Notes: generated by a model from the letters alone, not told the origin. A stretch of 64,000 nucleotides of DNA from Nucisporomicrobium flavum (GCF_016464385.1 NZ_JADMLH010000014.1:165550-229549); one strand, 5' to 3'; positions 15,488 through 23,947 are shown, counted from the first letter of the stretch. Numbers and translations are program-made.

Positions 15488-16320
15488 CCACGCTCGCCGC
15501 GCCCGCGAAGCGCCGGCTGGCCAACTCGGTCTGGGGGGTCGTGGCCTGGGTCGCGGGGATCGTCTTCGTGTTCCCGGTGATCTGGATGGTGCTGACCAGC
15601 TTCAAGCAGGAGCAGGACGCCGCCAGCAACCCGCCGACCTGGGTGTTCACGCCGACGCTCGACCAGTACGCCGCGGTCTTCGACCGCAACATCACGCCGT
15701 TCCTGCTGAACTCGCTGATGGCCAGCGTCTTCTCCACGCTCTTCGTGATCGTGCTGGCCACGCCGGCCGCGTACGCGTTGTCGCTGCGCCCGGTCGCGAA
15801 GTGGACCGACGTGCTGTTCTTCTTCATCTCCACCAAGATGATGCCCGCGGTCGCCGCGCTGCTGCCGGTGTACCTACTGGTCAAGAACCTGGGCATGCTC
15901 GACAACGTGTGGACCATGGTCGTCCTCTACACATCGATGAACCTGCCGCTCGCGGTCTGGATGATGCGTTCGTTCCTGCTGGAGGTGCCGCGCGAGGTGC
16001 TGGAGGCGGGCGAGGTGGACGGCGCCGGCCTGCTCACCTCGATCCGGAAGATCATCCTGCCGATCGTCTCGCCGGGCCTGGCCGCGACGGCGCTCATCTG
16101 TTTCATCTTCGCCTGGAACGAGTTCTTCCTGGCGGTGAACCTGACCGCGACGAACGCGGGTACCTCGCCGATCTTCCTGGTCGGCTTCATCTCCTCCGAG
16201 GGCCTGTTCCTCGCCCGGCTCTGCGCCGCGGCGACGCTGCTCTCGCTGCCGGTGCTCATCGCCGGCTGGCTGGCGCAGAACAAGCTGGTCCGAGGTCTGT
16301 CGATGGGAGCGGTGAAGTGA
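15484..16320 (+). CDS. Polyol/sugar ABC transporter permease 2
   Basis: A 278-residue MalG-type permease, partner of the preceding gene. It has six predicted helices beginning with VVAWVAGIVFVFPVIWMVL, the family phrase LTSFKQEQD, an ATPAAYALS segment in helix 2, and the EAA loop EAGEVDGAGLLTSI before RKIILPIVSPGL. The ATG at 15484 overlaps the upstream stop, and its own TGA overlaps the next GTG, so permeases and dehydrogenase are translationally coupled. The C-terminal LVRGLSMGAVK is the usual MalG-like end. The substrate is inferred from the operon, not from the permease itself. Confidence 0.9.
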   Translation: MTTLAAPAKRRLANSVWGVVAWVAGIVFVFPVIWMVLTSFKQEQDAASNPPTWVFTPTLDQYAAVFDRNITPFLLNSLMASVFSTLFVIVLATPAAYALSLRPVAKWTDVLFFFISTKMMPAVAALLPVYLLVKNLGMLDNVWTMVVLYTSMNLPLAVWMMRSFLLEVPREVLEAGEVDGAGLLTSIRKIILPIVSPGLAATALICFIFAWNEFFLAVNLTATNAGTSPIFLVGFISSEGLFLARLCAAATLLSLPVLIAGWLAQNKLVRGLSMGAVK

Positions 16321-17306
16321 AGGCAGCCGTCGTGGTCACTCCGGGGACGATCGAGATCCAGGAGGTGCCGGACCCGGCGCCCGGGCCTCAGGACGTCGTG
16401 GTGCGCCCGGCCGCCGTGGGGATCTGCGGCACCGATCTGCACATCATGGACGGCGAATTCGCGCCGGCCTTCCCGATCATCCCCGGGCACGAGTTCGCCG
16501 GGGAGATCGTGGCGGTGGGTGCCGAGGTCGCCGGGTACGACGTCGGTGACCAGGTCGCAGTCGATCCGTCGCTGTACTGCGGGCACTGCTACTACTGCAA
16601 GCGTGCCCGCGGCAACCAGTGCGAGAACTGGAACGCGATCGGCGTCTCCAAGTCCGGCGGGGCGGCCGAGTACGTCCTCGCCCCGATGGCCAACCTGTTC
16701 AAGCTGCCCGCGCACCTCGCGGCGAAGGACGCGGCGCTGATCGAGCCGCTGTCGTGTGCCGTACGCGGCTTCGACGTGCTGCCCCGGAACCTGGCCGACA
16801 CGTTCCTCATCTACGGCTCGGGCACGATGGGCCTGATGATGATGGAGCTGGCGAAGCGGGCCGGCGCCGCCTCGGTGTCGATGGTGGACCTGAACCCGGC
16901 CCGGCTGGAGACGGCGAAGCGGCTGGGCTGCTCCGCCGCGGTGACGAGCGCCGACGAGCTCGACGCGCCGCGCGGGTGGGACGTGGTGATCGACTGCACC
17001 GGGGTGCCGGCCGCGATCAAGGACGGGCTCGGGCGGGTCGGGCGCGGCGGGACGTTCCTGCAGTTCGGGGTGTCCGCGTACGACGCCCGCGTGGAGATCG
17101 AGCCGTACGAGATCTACCGGCGCGAGATCACCATCACCGGCTCGATGGCCGTGCTGCACAGCTTCGACCGGGCCGGCGAGCTGATGGCGTCCGGGCTGCT
17201 CGACCCGGAGGTGTTCGTCAGCCACCGCTTCCCGCTGGCGTCGTACGCCGAGGCGCTGGAGCAGTTCCGGGCGGGCGTCGGCCGCAAGATCCTGATCGAG
17301 CCCTGA
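16317..17306 (+). CDS. Zinc-dependent polyol (sorbitol/mannitol-type) dehydrogenase
   Basis: A 329-residue medium-chain dehydrogenase that oxidises a polyol to a ketose with NAD(P)+. Catalytic zinc ligands are visible: Cys in VGICGTDLH and His-Glu in PGHEFAG; the structural zinc loop is CGHCYYCKRARGNQC. The Rossmann half reads YGSGTMGLMMMELAKRAGA with an acidic residue after the second strand (MVDLN), which favours NAD+. It resembles sorbitol/L-iditol and other sugar-alcohol dehydrogenases. Coupled to the permease by GTGA overlap, it would convert the imported polyol at once. The exact substrate (sorbitol, mannitol, arabitol or xylitol) cannot be decided. The operon closes with a hairpin at 17315-17346. 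Confidence 0.88.
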   Translation: MKAAVVVTPGTIEIQEVPDPAPGPQDVVVRPAAVGICGTDLHIMDGEFAPAFPIIPGHEFAGEIVAVGAEVAGYDVGDQVAVDPSLYCGHCYYCKRARGNQCENWNAIGVSKSGGAAEYVLAPMANLFKLPAHLAAKDAALIEPLSCAVRGFDVLPRNLADTFLIYGSGTMGLMMMELAKRAGAASVSMVDLNPARLETAKRLGCSAAVTSADELDAPRGWDVVIDCTGVPAAIKDGLGRVGRGGTFLQFGVSAYDARVEIEPYEIYRREITITGSMAVLHSFDRAGELMASGLLDPEVFVSHRFPLASYAEALEQFRAGVGRKILIEP

Positions 17307-17314
17307 GTCGCGGG

Positions 17315-17346
17315 CGTCGGCCGGCCCTGGCGGGGGCCGGCCGACG
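17315..17346 (+). terminator. Hairpin terminator of the polyol ABC operon
   Basis: A perfect 13-bp stem (CGTCGGCCGGCCC / GGGCCGGCCGACG) with a 6-base loop starts nine bases after the dehydrogenase stop, followed by a T-rich stretch (TTCGTGCCATTCTTCTC). It is a strong intrinsic-type terminator. Confidence 0.85.
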
Positions 17347-17428
17347 TTCGTGCCATTCTTCTCACTATTAGTTAGTTACTCGTCACAAGACGTTGTCGGC
17401 GGCGCCCGCCATCGGGATCAATGGAGCG

Positions 17429-18844
17429 ATGTCTCCGCGACCCGCGCCGCTCGTGTTCTTCGCGCTCGCCACGGCGACCCCGCTGACGATCGTCTCCGCC
17501 GCCGTGCCGGGCGCGTACGCCGGCGGCGGCCCGCTCGCCCTCCCGCTGCTCTTCGCGGGTCTCGGCCTGCTGCTGCTCGCGGGCATCCCCGGGTACGCCC
17601 GCATGGCCCACCGCCTGCCGCACGCCGGCGCCCTGTCCGGTTTCGTCGCGCGAGGGCTCGGCCGCCCGTTCGGTGTCGGCGCGGGATGGCTGGCGCTGCT
17701 GTCGTACAACGCCCTGCAGATCGGGCTCTACGGCGTGGTCGGCGCGACCGCGGCCCCGCTGGTCCGGGCTCCCTGGTGGACGGTGGCGCTGGCGTGCTGG
17801 GCCGTGGTGGCCGTCTCCGGACTGGTCCGCGTCGAGGTCACGGCCTGGGCATTGGCCGCGCTGGTGCTCGCCGAGATCGCGGTGATCTGCGGGTACGCCG
17901 TCGCGAACCTGCTCGACCCGCCCGGCGGGCGGCTGACCACGGCGGCTCTGGACCCCGCGTACCTCGGTGTCTCCCGGCCGGTGCTCGGGCTGCTGCTGGT
18001 CGCCGGCGCGCTTGCCTTCGTGGGCTTCGAGACGACGGCCGCGTACAGCGAGGAAGTCCGCCCGCACCGCCGCATCGGCCGGGCGGCGGCCCTCTCGGTG
18101 CTCGTGCTGACCCTGCTGTACGCCGCCGCGAGCTGGGCGATGACCGTCGCCGCCGGGCCGGACCGGATCGCCGCCCGGGCCGCCGAGCGCGGGCCGGAAC
18201 TGATCTTCGACCTGGCCGCCGCGCGTTTCGTGCCGGGTGCCGTCACGGCCGGCCGGATCGTGCTGGTGACCGGGCTGCTCGCCGCCATGCTGGCGCTGCA
18301 CCACACGGTCGTCCGCTACCTCGTCGGGCTGGCCCGGGAGCGGGTGCTGCCCGCGGGCCTGTCCCGGGTGCGCCCCGCGTCGCTCACCCAGAGCCTCACC
18401 GCCGGGCTGGTCATCGCCGGCGGGGTGCTGGCCGGTCTGGGGCCGGTCGCACCGCTCGGGCAGCGGCTCGCCCTCGGCGGCGGGCTCGGCGTCCTGCTCC
18501 TGCTCACCCTGGCGTCCCTGGCCACGCTGCTCTTTCTCAACCGCGATCCGGAGGGGGAGGGGTTCCTGCGCCGGTTCGTCTCGCCCGGCGTGTCGACCGT
18601 CGTGTTCGGAGCGCTCAGCTATCTGGCGTACCAGCACTTCCGGGAGCTGATGATCGTGTCGGCCGCGGCGTTCGTGCTGGGGGTGGCGTACGCGCTCGTC
18701 CTGCGCGCGGTCCGCCCGGTCGTCTACGCCGGCATCGGCCTGGGCGGCCGGGCGGTCGTGGTGACCCCGCCGGCCGTGCCGGTGCCGCGTCCCCGGCTGC
18801 CCGGGGCGCACCGGCCGGAACGGGTCAAGCGCCTGGCCGGTTGA
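17429..18844 (+). CDS. APC-family amino acid permease
   Basis: A ~471-residue integral membrane transporter of the amino acid-polyamine-organocation superfamily, with about 12-13 hydrophobic segments. The first has the typical ALATATPLTIVSAAVPGAYAGG, helix 3 ends GFVARGLGRPFGVGAGWLALL, and helix 6 contains GALAFVGFETTAAYSEEV, the APC consensus that binds the amino acid backbone. ATG 17429 is my start because similarity begins there, but its ribosome site (GGAG, only two bases away) is poor, and a leaderless message or the TTG at 17393 is possible. Upstream lies an unusually AT-rich stretch (TATTAGTTAGTTAC), a possible promoter. Its last 20 bases overlap the convergent gene at 18825. The substrate is not predictable. 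Confidence 0.85.
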   Translation: MSPRPAPLVFFALATATPLTIVSAAVPGAYAGGGPLALPLLFAGLGLLLLAGIPGYARMAHRLPHAGALSGFVARGLGRPFGVGAGWLALLSYNALQIGLYGVVGATAAPLVRAPWWTVALACWAVVAVSGLVRVEVTAWALAALVLAEIAVICGYAVANLLDPPGGRLTTAALDPAYLGVSRPVLGLLLVAGALAFVGFETTAAYSEEVRPHRRIGRAAALSVLVLTLLYAAASWAMTVAAGPDRIAARAAERGPELIFDLAAARFVPGAVTAGRIVLVTGLLAAMLALHHTVVRYLVGLARERVLPAGLSRVRPASLTQSLTAGLVIAGGVLAGLGPVAPLGQRLALGGGLGVLLLLTLASLATLLFLNRDPEGEGFLRRFVSPGVSTVVFGALSYLAYQHFRELMIVSAAAFVLGVAYALVLRAVRPVVYAGIGLGGRAVVVTPPAVPVPRPRLPGAHRPERVKRLAG

Positions 18845-19400
18845 CCGAGGGCTCGTCGCCGAAGAACTCCTGGATCTGGGTCAGCGTGAGGTAGCCCTGC
18901 TGTTCCACCTCGCCGGTGTCCGGCGGCAGCGGCTTGCACGTCACCTCGGGGTCGCGCGCCTGCTCGGGCAGCTCGGGCAGGGGCGGTACGGGTGGCAGCG
19001 CCGCCAGCCCGATGGCCTGCCGGATGACCTCGAACATGCCGGTCACCTCGCGCACCGCGAGCGGGAAGAGCTCCGCCGGTCGGTTGCCCGCGCCGGGCGG
19101 GGCCGCGCAGGTGAAGTTGGCGCGGATCTTGCCGCGTACCTTCCGGATGTCGGCGCTCGGCCGCAGGTGGTCGAGCGCGCCCTCGGCGACGATGCCGAGC
19201 TCGCACTCCGGTACGCCGGAATCGCGCCACCATCGTCCCCAGGCGGGGTCGGCGTCCAGCGTCACGACCACGTGCTGCAGCGCCACCATGTACGCCTGCG
19301 GCACCCGGCCGTCGACCGTGATCGTTCCCATGTGCGGATGCAGCCAGCGCGGCGCGCGAGCCCAGGAGTCCATCACCGCATGGTGACACCACAATTGCAC
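18825..19400 (-). CDS. Hypothetical protein
   Basis: A 191-residue soluble protein (GTG start complementing 19398-19400; an internal ATG at 19373 is possible). I do not recognise it. It is tryptophan-rich near the N-terminus (LWCHHAV, DSWARAPRWLH, WGRWWRDSGV), contains VTLDADPAWGRWW and CELGIVAEGAL, then a long helix-forming region and a proline-rich stretch (LPPVPPLPELPEQ). No signal peptide or membrane helix is present. Its 3' end overlaps the APC permease tail by 20 bases on the opposite strand. It stands alone, with 67 bases to the TetR gene on the same strand. Codon use and strand-wide third-position GC look like the neighbours, supporting a real gene. Confidence 0.55.
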   Translation of the reverse strand: MQLWCHHAVMDSWARAPRWLHPHMGTITVDGRVPQAYMVALQHVVVTLDADPAWGRWWRDSGVPECELGIVAEGALDHLRPSADIRKVRGKIRANFTCAAPPGAGNRPAELFPLAVREVTGMFEVIRQAIGLAALPPVPPLPELPEQARDPEVTCKPLPPDTGEVEQQGYLTLTQIQEFFGDEPSVNRPGA

Positions 19401-19467
19401 CTAGCCGGTGCATATCGGATGGCGCGTCGGGGGCTTTGTCGAGCGGTGCCTTATCGAGCGGTGGCCT

Positions 19468-20073
19468 TTATCGAGCGGTGGCCGCTTCGAGCAGGGCGGT
19501 CGCCACGGCCCGGGCGGTGGTCGGCGCGGAGACGTCGCGGTCCATACGGGCGCCGACCGTCGAGCCGTCGTACAGCAGGACCAGCTGGGCGGCCAGCGCC
19601 TCGGGGTCCGCGGCACCCGCGTCGCGAGCGAGGTCGGTGAACAGCCGGCGGGTCCAGGCCCGGTTGGTGTCGCACACCTCCTCGACGACCCCGCCCCTGG
19701 GCGACTCGGCGCTCGCGTTGTAGAAGGCGCAGCCCCGGAACGACGACCGCGACGCCGTCTCCGCCAGCACGTCGAAGATGCCGAGCAGCTTGTCCCGGGG
19801 GGAGTCGTAGCGCTCCAGCGCGGTCAGGATGCGCTTGCGCCGGCGCCGGTGCTGCCCCTCCAGGTACGCCCGGATCAGCCCGTCCTTGCTGCCGAAGCTG
19901 CTGTAGAGCGACGCCTTGGCCACGCCGGCCCGCTCGATCACGCGGTCGATGCCGACGGTGTGCACGCCCTCGGCATAGAAGAGCTCGTCGGCGGCGGCGA
20001 GCAGGCGGTCGCGGGCGGACGGCTTGCGCGCGGTGGCCGGTGACGCGGCGGTGGCGGGTGACGCGGCAGACAT
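19468..20073 (-). CDS. TetR-family repressor
   Basis: A 201-residue TetR regulator. The helix-turn-helix covers ~20-65: RDRLLAAADELFYAEGVHTV, then GIDRVIERAGVAKASLYSSF with GSKDGLI. The ligand domain follows (DVLAETASRSSFRGCAFYNA, a C-terminal pattern seen in the TetR_C subgroup with GCAF). The first 15 residues are a short repeat (SAASPATAASPATA) encoded by a small DNA duplication. It is divergent from an MFS exporter with two near-identical palindromes between them, so it most likely represses both genes until a toxic compound binds. Confidence 0.88.
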   Translation of the reverse strand: MSAASPATAASPATARKPSARDRLLAAADELFYAEGVHTVGIDRVIERAGVAKASLYSSFGSKDGLIRAYLEGQHRRRRKRILTALERYDSPRDKLLGIFDVLAETASRSSFRGCAFYNASAESPRGGVVEEVCDTNRAWTRRLFTDLARDAGAADPEALAAQLVLLYDGSTVGARMDRDVSAPTTARAVATALLEAATAR

Positions 20074-20088
20074 GCGTTTGACGATAGC

Positions 20089-20131
20089 AGACAGATCTGT
20101 CTAGTCTCGGTGGCGCTAGACAGACCTGTCT
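20089..20131. promoter_or_regulatory. Tandem TetR operators
   Basis: Two 14-bp palindromes lie between the divergent tetR and MFS genes: AGACAGATCTGTCT (20089-20102, perfect) and AGACAGACCTGTCT (20118-20131, one central mismatch). Their starts are 29 bp apart. Position and symmetry fit operators of the TetR protein at 19468. Confidence 0.85.
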
Positions 20132-20152
20132 GTTCACAGATCGGGGAACGCC

Positions 20153-21379
20153 ATGACCGCCACACCCACGCTGCCCGCCGTCGCCCGCGAGCCGCTCACC
20201 CGCCGGAGACGCCTCTCGCATCCCGCGGCCTTCGCCGGGATCGCCGCCATCCTGGTCGCGTTCACCGCCGCCTCCAGCGCGCCGTCCCCGCTGTACGTCG
20301 TCTACCAGCAGCTCTGGGGCTTCTCGGCGGTCACGCTGACGGTCGTCTTCGCCGTGTACGTGGTCGGCCTCATCGGCGCCCTGCTCGTGCTCGGCGCGCT
20401 CTCCGACCATGTCGGGCGCCGGCCGGTGCTGGCGGCGGCCATCGCGCTCGAGACGGTGGCGCTCGTGCTCTTCCTCACGGCCGGAGACGTCGGGGTGCTG
20501 CTGGCCGCGCGGTTCCTGCAGGGCATCGCCACCGGCGCGGCGCTGACCACGCTGGGCGCGGCGCTCGTCGACCTGAACCCGCCGCACGCGCCGGGCCGGG
20601 CCGGGCTGATCAACAGCATCGTCCCGCTCGCCGGGCTGGCGCTGGGCTCGCTGGGCACCGGCGCGCTCGTCCAGTTCGCCCCCGGCCCCACGCACCTGGT
20701 CTTCGCGCTCCTGCTCGCCGGCATGGTGCTCGCGGCCGGCGTGGTGCTGCTCATGCCGGAGACCGCCACCCGCCGCCCCGGAGGTGCCGCCTCGCTGGTG
20801 CCGCGGCTGGGCGTACCGGCCCGGCTGCGCGCTGACGTGCTCGCGCTCGTACCGGTCATCGTGGCCAGCTGGGCGCTGGGCGGGCTCTACCTCTCGCTCG
20901 GGCCGTCCGTGGCGGTCGGCGTCTTCGGGCTCGGCAACCACCTCATCGGCGGCCTGGTCGTGACCCTGCTCTGCGGCACCGGCGCGTTGACCGCTTTCGC
21001 CCTGCGCGGTCACCCCACGCCGCGGGTGCTGACGCTCGCCGGAGGGCTGCTGACGCTCGGCACGGCCGTGGCGCTGGCCGGCGTCCAGAGCGATGCCGTC
21101 ACGCTCGCCGGCGTGGGTACGGTCCTCGCCGGTGTGGGCTTCGGCGCCTCCGCGCTCGCCTCCTTCGGCACGCTGGCCCGGCTGGCGGACCCGCACGAGC
21201 GCGGCGAACTGCTCGCGGTCGCGCTGACCGTCGCGTACGTGGCGTTCAGCCTCCCGGCCGTGGTCGCCGGCCTGGCGGCGACGTCGTTCGGCCTGCACGC
21301 GACCGCGCTGGTCTACGGCGCGGTGGTGGTCCTGCTCGGCGGCACGGCCCTGGTCGCCCAGCGCGTACGCCCGGCCTGA
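20153..21379 (+). CDS. MFS transporter (drug efflux type)
   Basis: A 408-residue major facilitator protein with 12 predicted helices. Key signs are PSPLYVVYQQLWGFSAVTLT in helix 1-2, the loop motif LGALSDHVGRRPVLA (MFS motif A) and LQGIATGAALTTLGAALVDL in helix 4. These resemble actinomycete drug-proton antiporters. It starts at ATG 20153, just after the twin operators, and is divergently controlled by the TetR at 19468. The exported compound is unknown; TetR/MFS pairs of this layout usually give resistance to antibiotics or intermediates. Confidence 0.88.
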   Translation: MTATPTLPAVAREPLTRRRRLSHPAAFAGIAAILVAFTAASSAPSPLYVVYQQLWGFSAVTLTVVFAVYVVGLIGALLVLGALSDHVGRRPVLAAAIALETVALVLFLTAGDVGVLLAARFLQGIATGAALTTLGAALVDLNPPHAPGRAGLINSIVPLAGLALGSLGTGALVQFAPGPTHLVFALLLAGMVLAAGVVLLMPETATRRPGGAASLVPRLGVPARLRADVLALVPVIVASWALGGLYLSLGPSVAVGVFGLGNHLIGGLVVTLLCGTGALTAFALRGHPTPRVLTLAGGLLTLGTAVALAGVQSDAVTLAGVGTVLAGVGFGASALASFGTLARLADPHERGELLAVALTVAYVAFSLPAVVAGLAATSFGLHATALVYGAVVVLLGGTALVAQRVRPA

Positions 21380-21473
21380 ACGCCGGCTCTTTCGTGGCGC
21401 TCCGGCGTGGACGGTGCTCATTCAGCCGTTCCGCGCCGGAGCATATGGTGCGAATCCACACGAAGGGCTACGC

Positions 21474-23060
21474 ATGAGAAGACTTCTGGCGACCGCCGCC
21501 ACGATCGGCCTGGTGCTGAGCGGCGCCGCCGCGGCCGCCGGCGCCGCACCCGAGCGGGGCGCCCCCGGCTACCACGCGATCGCCTGGCGCGCGTGTGAGA
21601 ACCCCGGCCTGCGGGCGCGCGGCGCCGACTGCGGCTACCTCAGCGTGCCGCTCGACCACGCCGACCCCGGGGGCAAGCAGATCAAGCTCGCCGTGTCGCG
21701 CGTACGCCACACCGTGCCCGACGACAAGTACCAGGGCGTCATGCTGGTCAACCCCGGCGGGCCCGGTGGTTCCGGGCTGACCCTGTCCGTGCTCGGCGAA
21801 TACGTGCCGGGCAACGCCGGGGCGGCGTACGACTGGATCGGCTTCGACCCGCGCGGGGTGGGCGACAGCAAGCCGGCGCTCGCGTGCGACGGCGACTACC
21901 TGGGCTACAACCGGCCGCCGTACGTGCCCACCACCGCCGCGATCGAGAAGGCCTGGCTGGCCCGGGCGAAGGGCTACGCCGCCGCGTGCGACCGGGCGGG
22001 CGGCGCGCTGCTCGACCACCTGCGCACCACCGACACCGTGGCCGACATGGACAGCCTGCGGGCCGCGCTCGGCGCGAAGCAGATCAACTTCTACGGCTTC
22101 TCGTACGGGACGTACCTGGGCCAGGTCTACGCCACCCTGCACCCGGACCGGGTCCGCCGGATGGTCCTGGACGGCGTCGTCGACCCGGGCCGGGTCTGGT
22201 ACGACGCGAACCTCGACCAGGACGTCGCGTTCGACCGCAACATCAAGATCTACTTCCGCTGGCTCGCGCGGCACGACGACGTGTACGGCCTCGGCACCAC
22301 CGGCAAGGCGGTCGAGCGGCTGTTCTACCGCGAGCAGGCCCGCCTGACCGCGAAGCCGGCGGCGGGCGTGATCGGCCCGGCCGAGCTGAGCGACGTGTTC
22401 CTGCAGGCCGGCTACTACGTGTTCGGGTGGGAGTCGGTGGCCTCCGCGTTCGCCGCCTGGGTCAACGACCGCGACCCGGCGCCGCTCAAGGCCCTCTACG
22501 ACCAGGGCAGCCCGCAGGAGGACGGCGCCGACAACGGGTACGCCATCTACCTCGCCGTCCAGTGCACGGACGTGCAGTGGCCGACGTCCTGGCAGAAGTG
22601 GCGTACGGACAACTGGCGGGTGCACGCCCGGGCGCCCTTCGAGACCTGGGGAAACGCCTGGTACAACGCACCCTGCCTGACCTGGGGCGCGAAGGCCGGC
22701 AAGCCGGTCGCCGTGACCGGGGCCAAGGCACCGCCGGTGCTGCTGATCAGCGAGACGCTCGATGCGGCGACGCCGTTCACCGGCAGCCTCGAGGTGCGCA
22801 AGCGGTTCCCGCGGTCGGTGCTCGTGGAGGGCGTCGGTGGCACGACCCACGCGGGCTCGCTCTTCGGCAACGCCTGCGTCGACGACACGATCGCCGCGTA
22901 CCTCGCGAGCGGCAAGCTTCCCAAGAGGCTGAAGTCGAACACGTCCGACAAGCGGTGCGAGCCGCTGCCGCAGCCCGACCCGTCGGCCCGGGCGAAGCGG
23001 GCCGAGCGCGGTGGGTCGCTCAGCCGGCTGGAGCTGCAGGAGCTCGTCACGATCCGTTGA
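21474..23060 (+). CDS. Secreted S33-type alpha/beta-hydrolase peptidase
   Basis: A 528-residue extracellular hydrolase of the tripeptidyl-aminopeptidase (SlpD/Tap-like) group that trims N-terminal peptides from secreted substrates. The signal peptide is RRLLATAATIGLVLSGAAAAAG with cleavage near APERG. The fold shows YLSVPLDHADP, LVNPGGPGGSG (oxyanion region), FDPRGVGDS, nucleophile Ser in GFSYGTYLG (~209), the acid in SETLDAATPF (~429) and His in GGTTHAG (~458). The C-terminal TAP domain (residues ~400-500) includes CVDDTIAAYLASGKLP. The start ATG 21474 has a GAAGGG ribosome site. Many cysteines in the lid region suggest disulfides. Confidence 0.9.
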   Translation: MRRLLATAATIGLVLSGAAAAAGAAPERGAPGYHAIAWRACENPGLRARGADCGYLSVPLDHADPGGKQIKLAVSRVRHTVPDDKYQGVMLVNPGGPGGSGLTLSVLGEYVPGNAGAAYDWIGFDPRGVGDSKPALACDGDYLGYNRPPYVPTTAAIEKAWLARAKGYAAACDRAGGALLDHLRTTDTVADMDSLRAALGAKQINFYGFSYGTYLGQVYATLHPDRVRRMVLDGVVDPGRVWYDANLDQDVAFDRNIKIYFRWLARHDDVYGLGTTGKAVERLFYREQARLTAKPAAGVIGPAELSDVFLQAGYYVFGWESVASAFAAWVNDRDPAPLKALYDQGSPQEDGADNGYAIYLAVQCTDVQWPTSWQKWRTDNWRVHARAPFETWGNAWYNAPCLTWGAKAGKPVAVTGAKAPPVLLISETLDAATPFTGSLEVRKRFPRSVLVEGVGGTTHAGSLFGNACVDDTIAAYLASGKLPKRLKSNTSDKRCEPLPQPDPSARAKRAERGGSLSRLELQELVTIR

Positions 23061-23067
23061 GCCGACG

Positions 23068-23109
23068 CCTTCAGTCCCCTTGTGGGTGGCGGGTGGGGTG
23101 GTTGGACGG
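23068..23109 (-). repeat. Dispersed ~41-bp intergenic repeat, copy 2
   Basis: Seven bases after the S33 peptidase stop. Read on the reverse strand it begins CCGTCCAACCACCCC and ends GACTGAAGG, matching copies 1 and 3 with a small insertion. The forward strand is strongly G-rich (GGGTGGCGGGTGGGG), with G-quadruplex potential. Confidence 0.65.
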
Positions 23110-23168
23110 GGGGCGGCCTTCGTCACGTTGCGTGCCGGAGGCCGCCCCCGCCGGGTAGGCTGATCGCG

Positions 23169-23278
23169 CGAAGGGGAGTAGCTCCCAACGTCGTGGTCGA
23201 CATGCTGATCAACGGTGCCCGGAGGGCCCGGCGATCCGGCCACGCGGCCCCGGTCCGCCGGGGCGAGCGAGACCTTCG
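23169..23278 (+). ncRNA. Candidate yybP-ykoY manganese riboswitch
   Basis: The segment opens with CGAAGGGGAGTAGCTCCCAA and closes with GGGGCGAGCGAGACCTTCG. CGAAGG (23169-23174) pairs perfectly with CCTTCG (23273-23278) to make the closing P1 stem. GGGGAGTAG and GAGACC are the conserved loop motifs of the yybP-ykoY family, which binds Mn2+ where those two loops dock. It lies 81 bases before a TMEM165/GDT1-family gene, a known target class for this riboswitch. Between them, GGCCA...TGGCC (23283-23301) could form part of the switch. By family logic, Mn2+ should turn the transporter on. Confidence 0.85.
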
Positions 23279-23359
23279 ACTTGGCCATTCCACGTGGCCG
23301 GGTCGAGGTCGCCCCGCGCCCGCGCCCCGGTCCGCACACACCGGGAGTTGCTCTTCCCC

Positions 23360-23947
23360 ATGGACGGTTTCCTCGTCGCGACGGCGGTCAGCTTCGCCGT
23401 CATCTTCGTGGCCGAGCTCGGCGACAAGTCGCAGCTCATGGCCCTCACCTTCGCCACCCGGTTCAAGACGCTGCCGGTGCTCATCGGCATCACCGTGGCC
23501 ACCGCGGTCGTCCATCTGGTCTCGGTCGGCATCGGCTACGGCCTGGGCGCCACCCTGCCCACCGACTGGATCTCCCTCGTGGCCGGCCTGGCCTTCCTCG
23601 CCTTCGGCGCATGGACGCTGCGCGGCGACAAACTCACCGACGACGAGAAGAACAAGGCCGAGCGGTCCACCGGCTCCGCGATCCTCGCCGTCGGCGGCGC
23701 GTTCTTCCTGGCCGAGCTGGGCGACAAGACCATGCTCGCGACCATCACGCTGGCCACCTCGTACGGCTGGTTCGGCACGTGGCTCGGCTCGACCGTGGGC
23801 ATGGTCGCCGCCGACGCCCTGGCGATCCTGGTCGGCCGCCTGCTCGGCCGGCACCTGCCGGAGAAGGTGATCAAGTACGGCGCGGCCGCGCTCTTCGCTA
23901 TCTTCGGCGTCTGGCTCGTCGTCGAGGCACTCACCGAGCTGACCTGA
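23360..23947 (+). CDS. TMEM165/GDT1-family manganese (calcium) transporter
   Basis: A 195-residue membrane protein with six predicted helices in two repeats. Each repeat carries the family signature: VAELGDKSQLMALTFATRF in the first half and LAELGDKTMLATITLATSY in the second. The acidic E-x-G-D-(K/R)-(S/T) motifs form the cation path of GDT1 proteins, which move Mn2+/Ca2+ in exchange for protons; bacterial members export Mn2+. ATG 23360 is the start because the first helix follows at once (DGFLVATAVSFAVIF); an upstream in-frame ATG at 23294 falls just after the riboswitch and would add a basic, non-conserved tail. Control by the riboswitch at 23169-23278 fits a metal-efflux role. Confidence 0.9.
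   Translation: MDGFLVATAVSFAVIFVAELGDKSQLMALTFATRFKTLPVLIGITVATAVVHLVSVGIGYGLGATLPTDWISLVAGLAFLAFGAWTLRGDKLTDDEKNKAERSTGSAILAVGGAFFLAELGDKTMLATITLATSYGWFGTWLGSTVGMVAADALAILVGRLLGRHLPEKVIKYGAAALFAIFGVWLVVEALTELT

Noticed and set aside
23294..23359. Upstream start for the GDT1-family gene at ATG 23294
   Set aside because: The added residues are Arg/Pro-rich, unlike the family, and lie just after the riboswitch in its expression platform.
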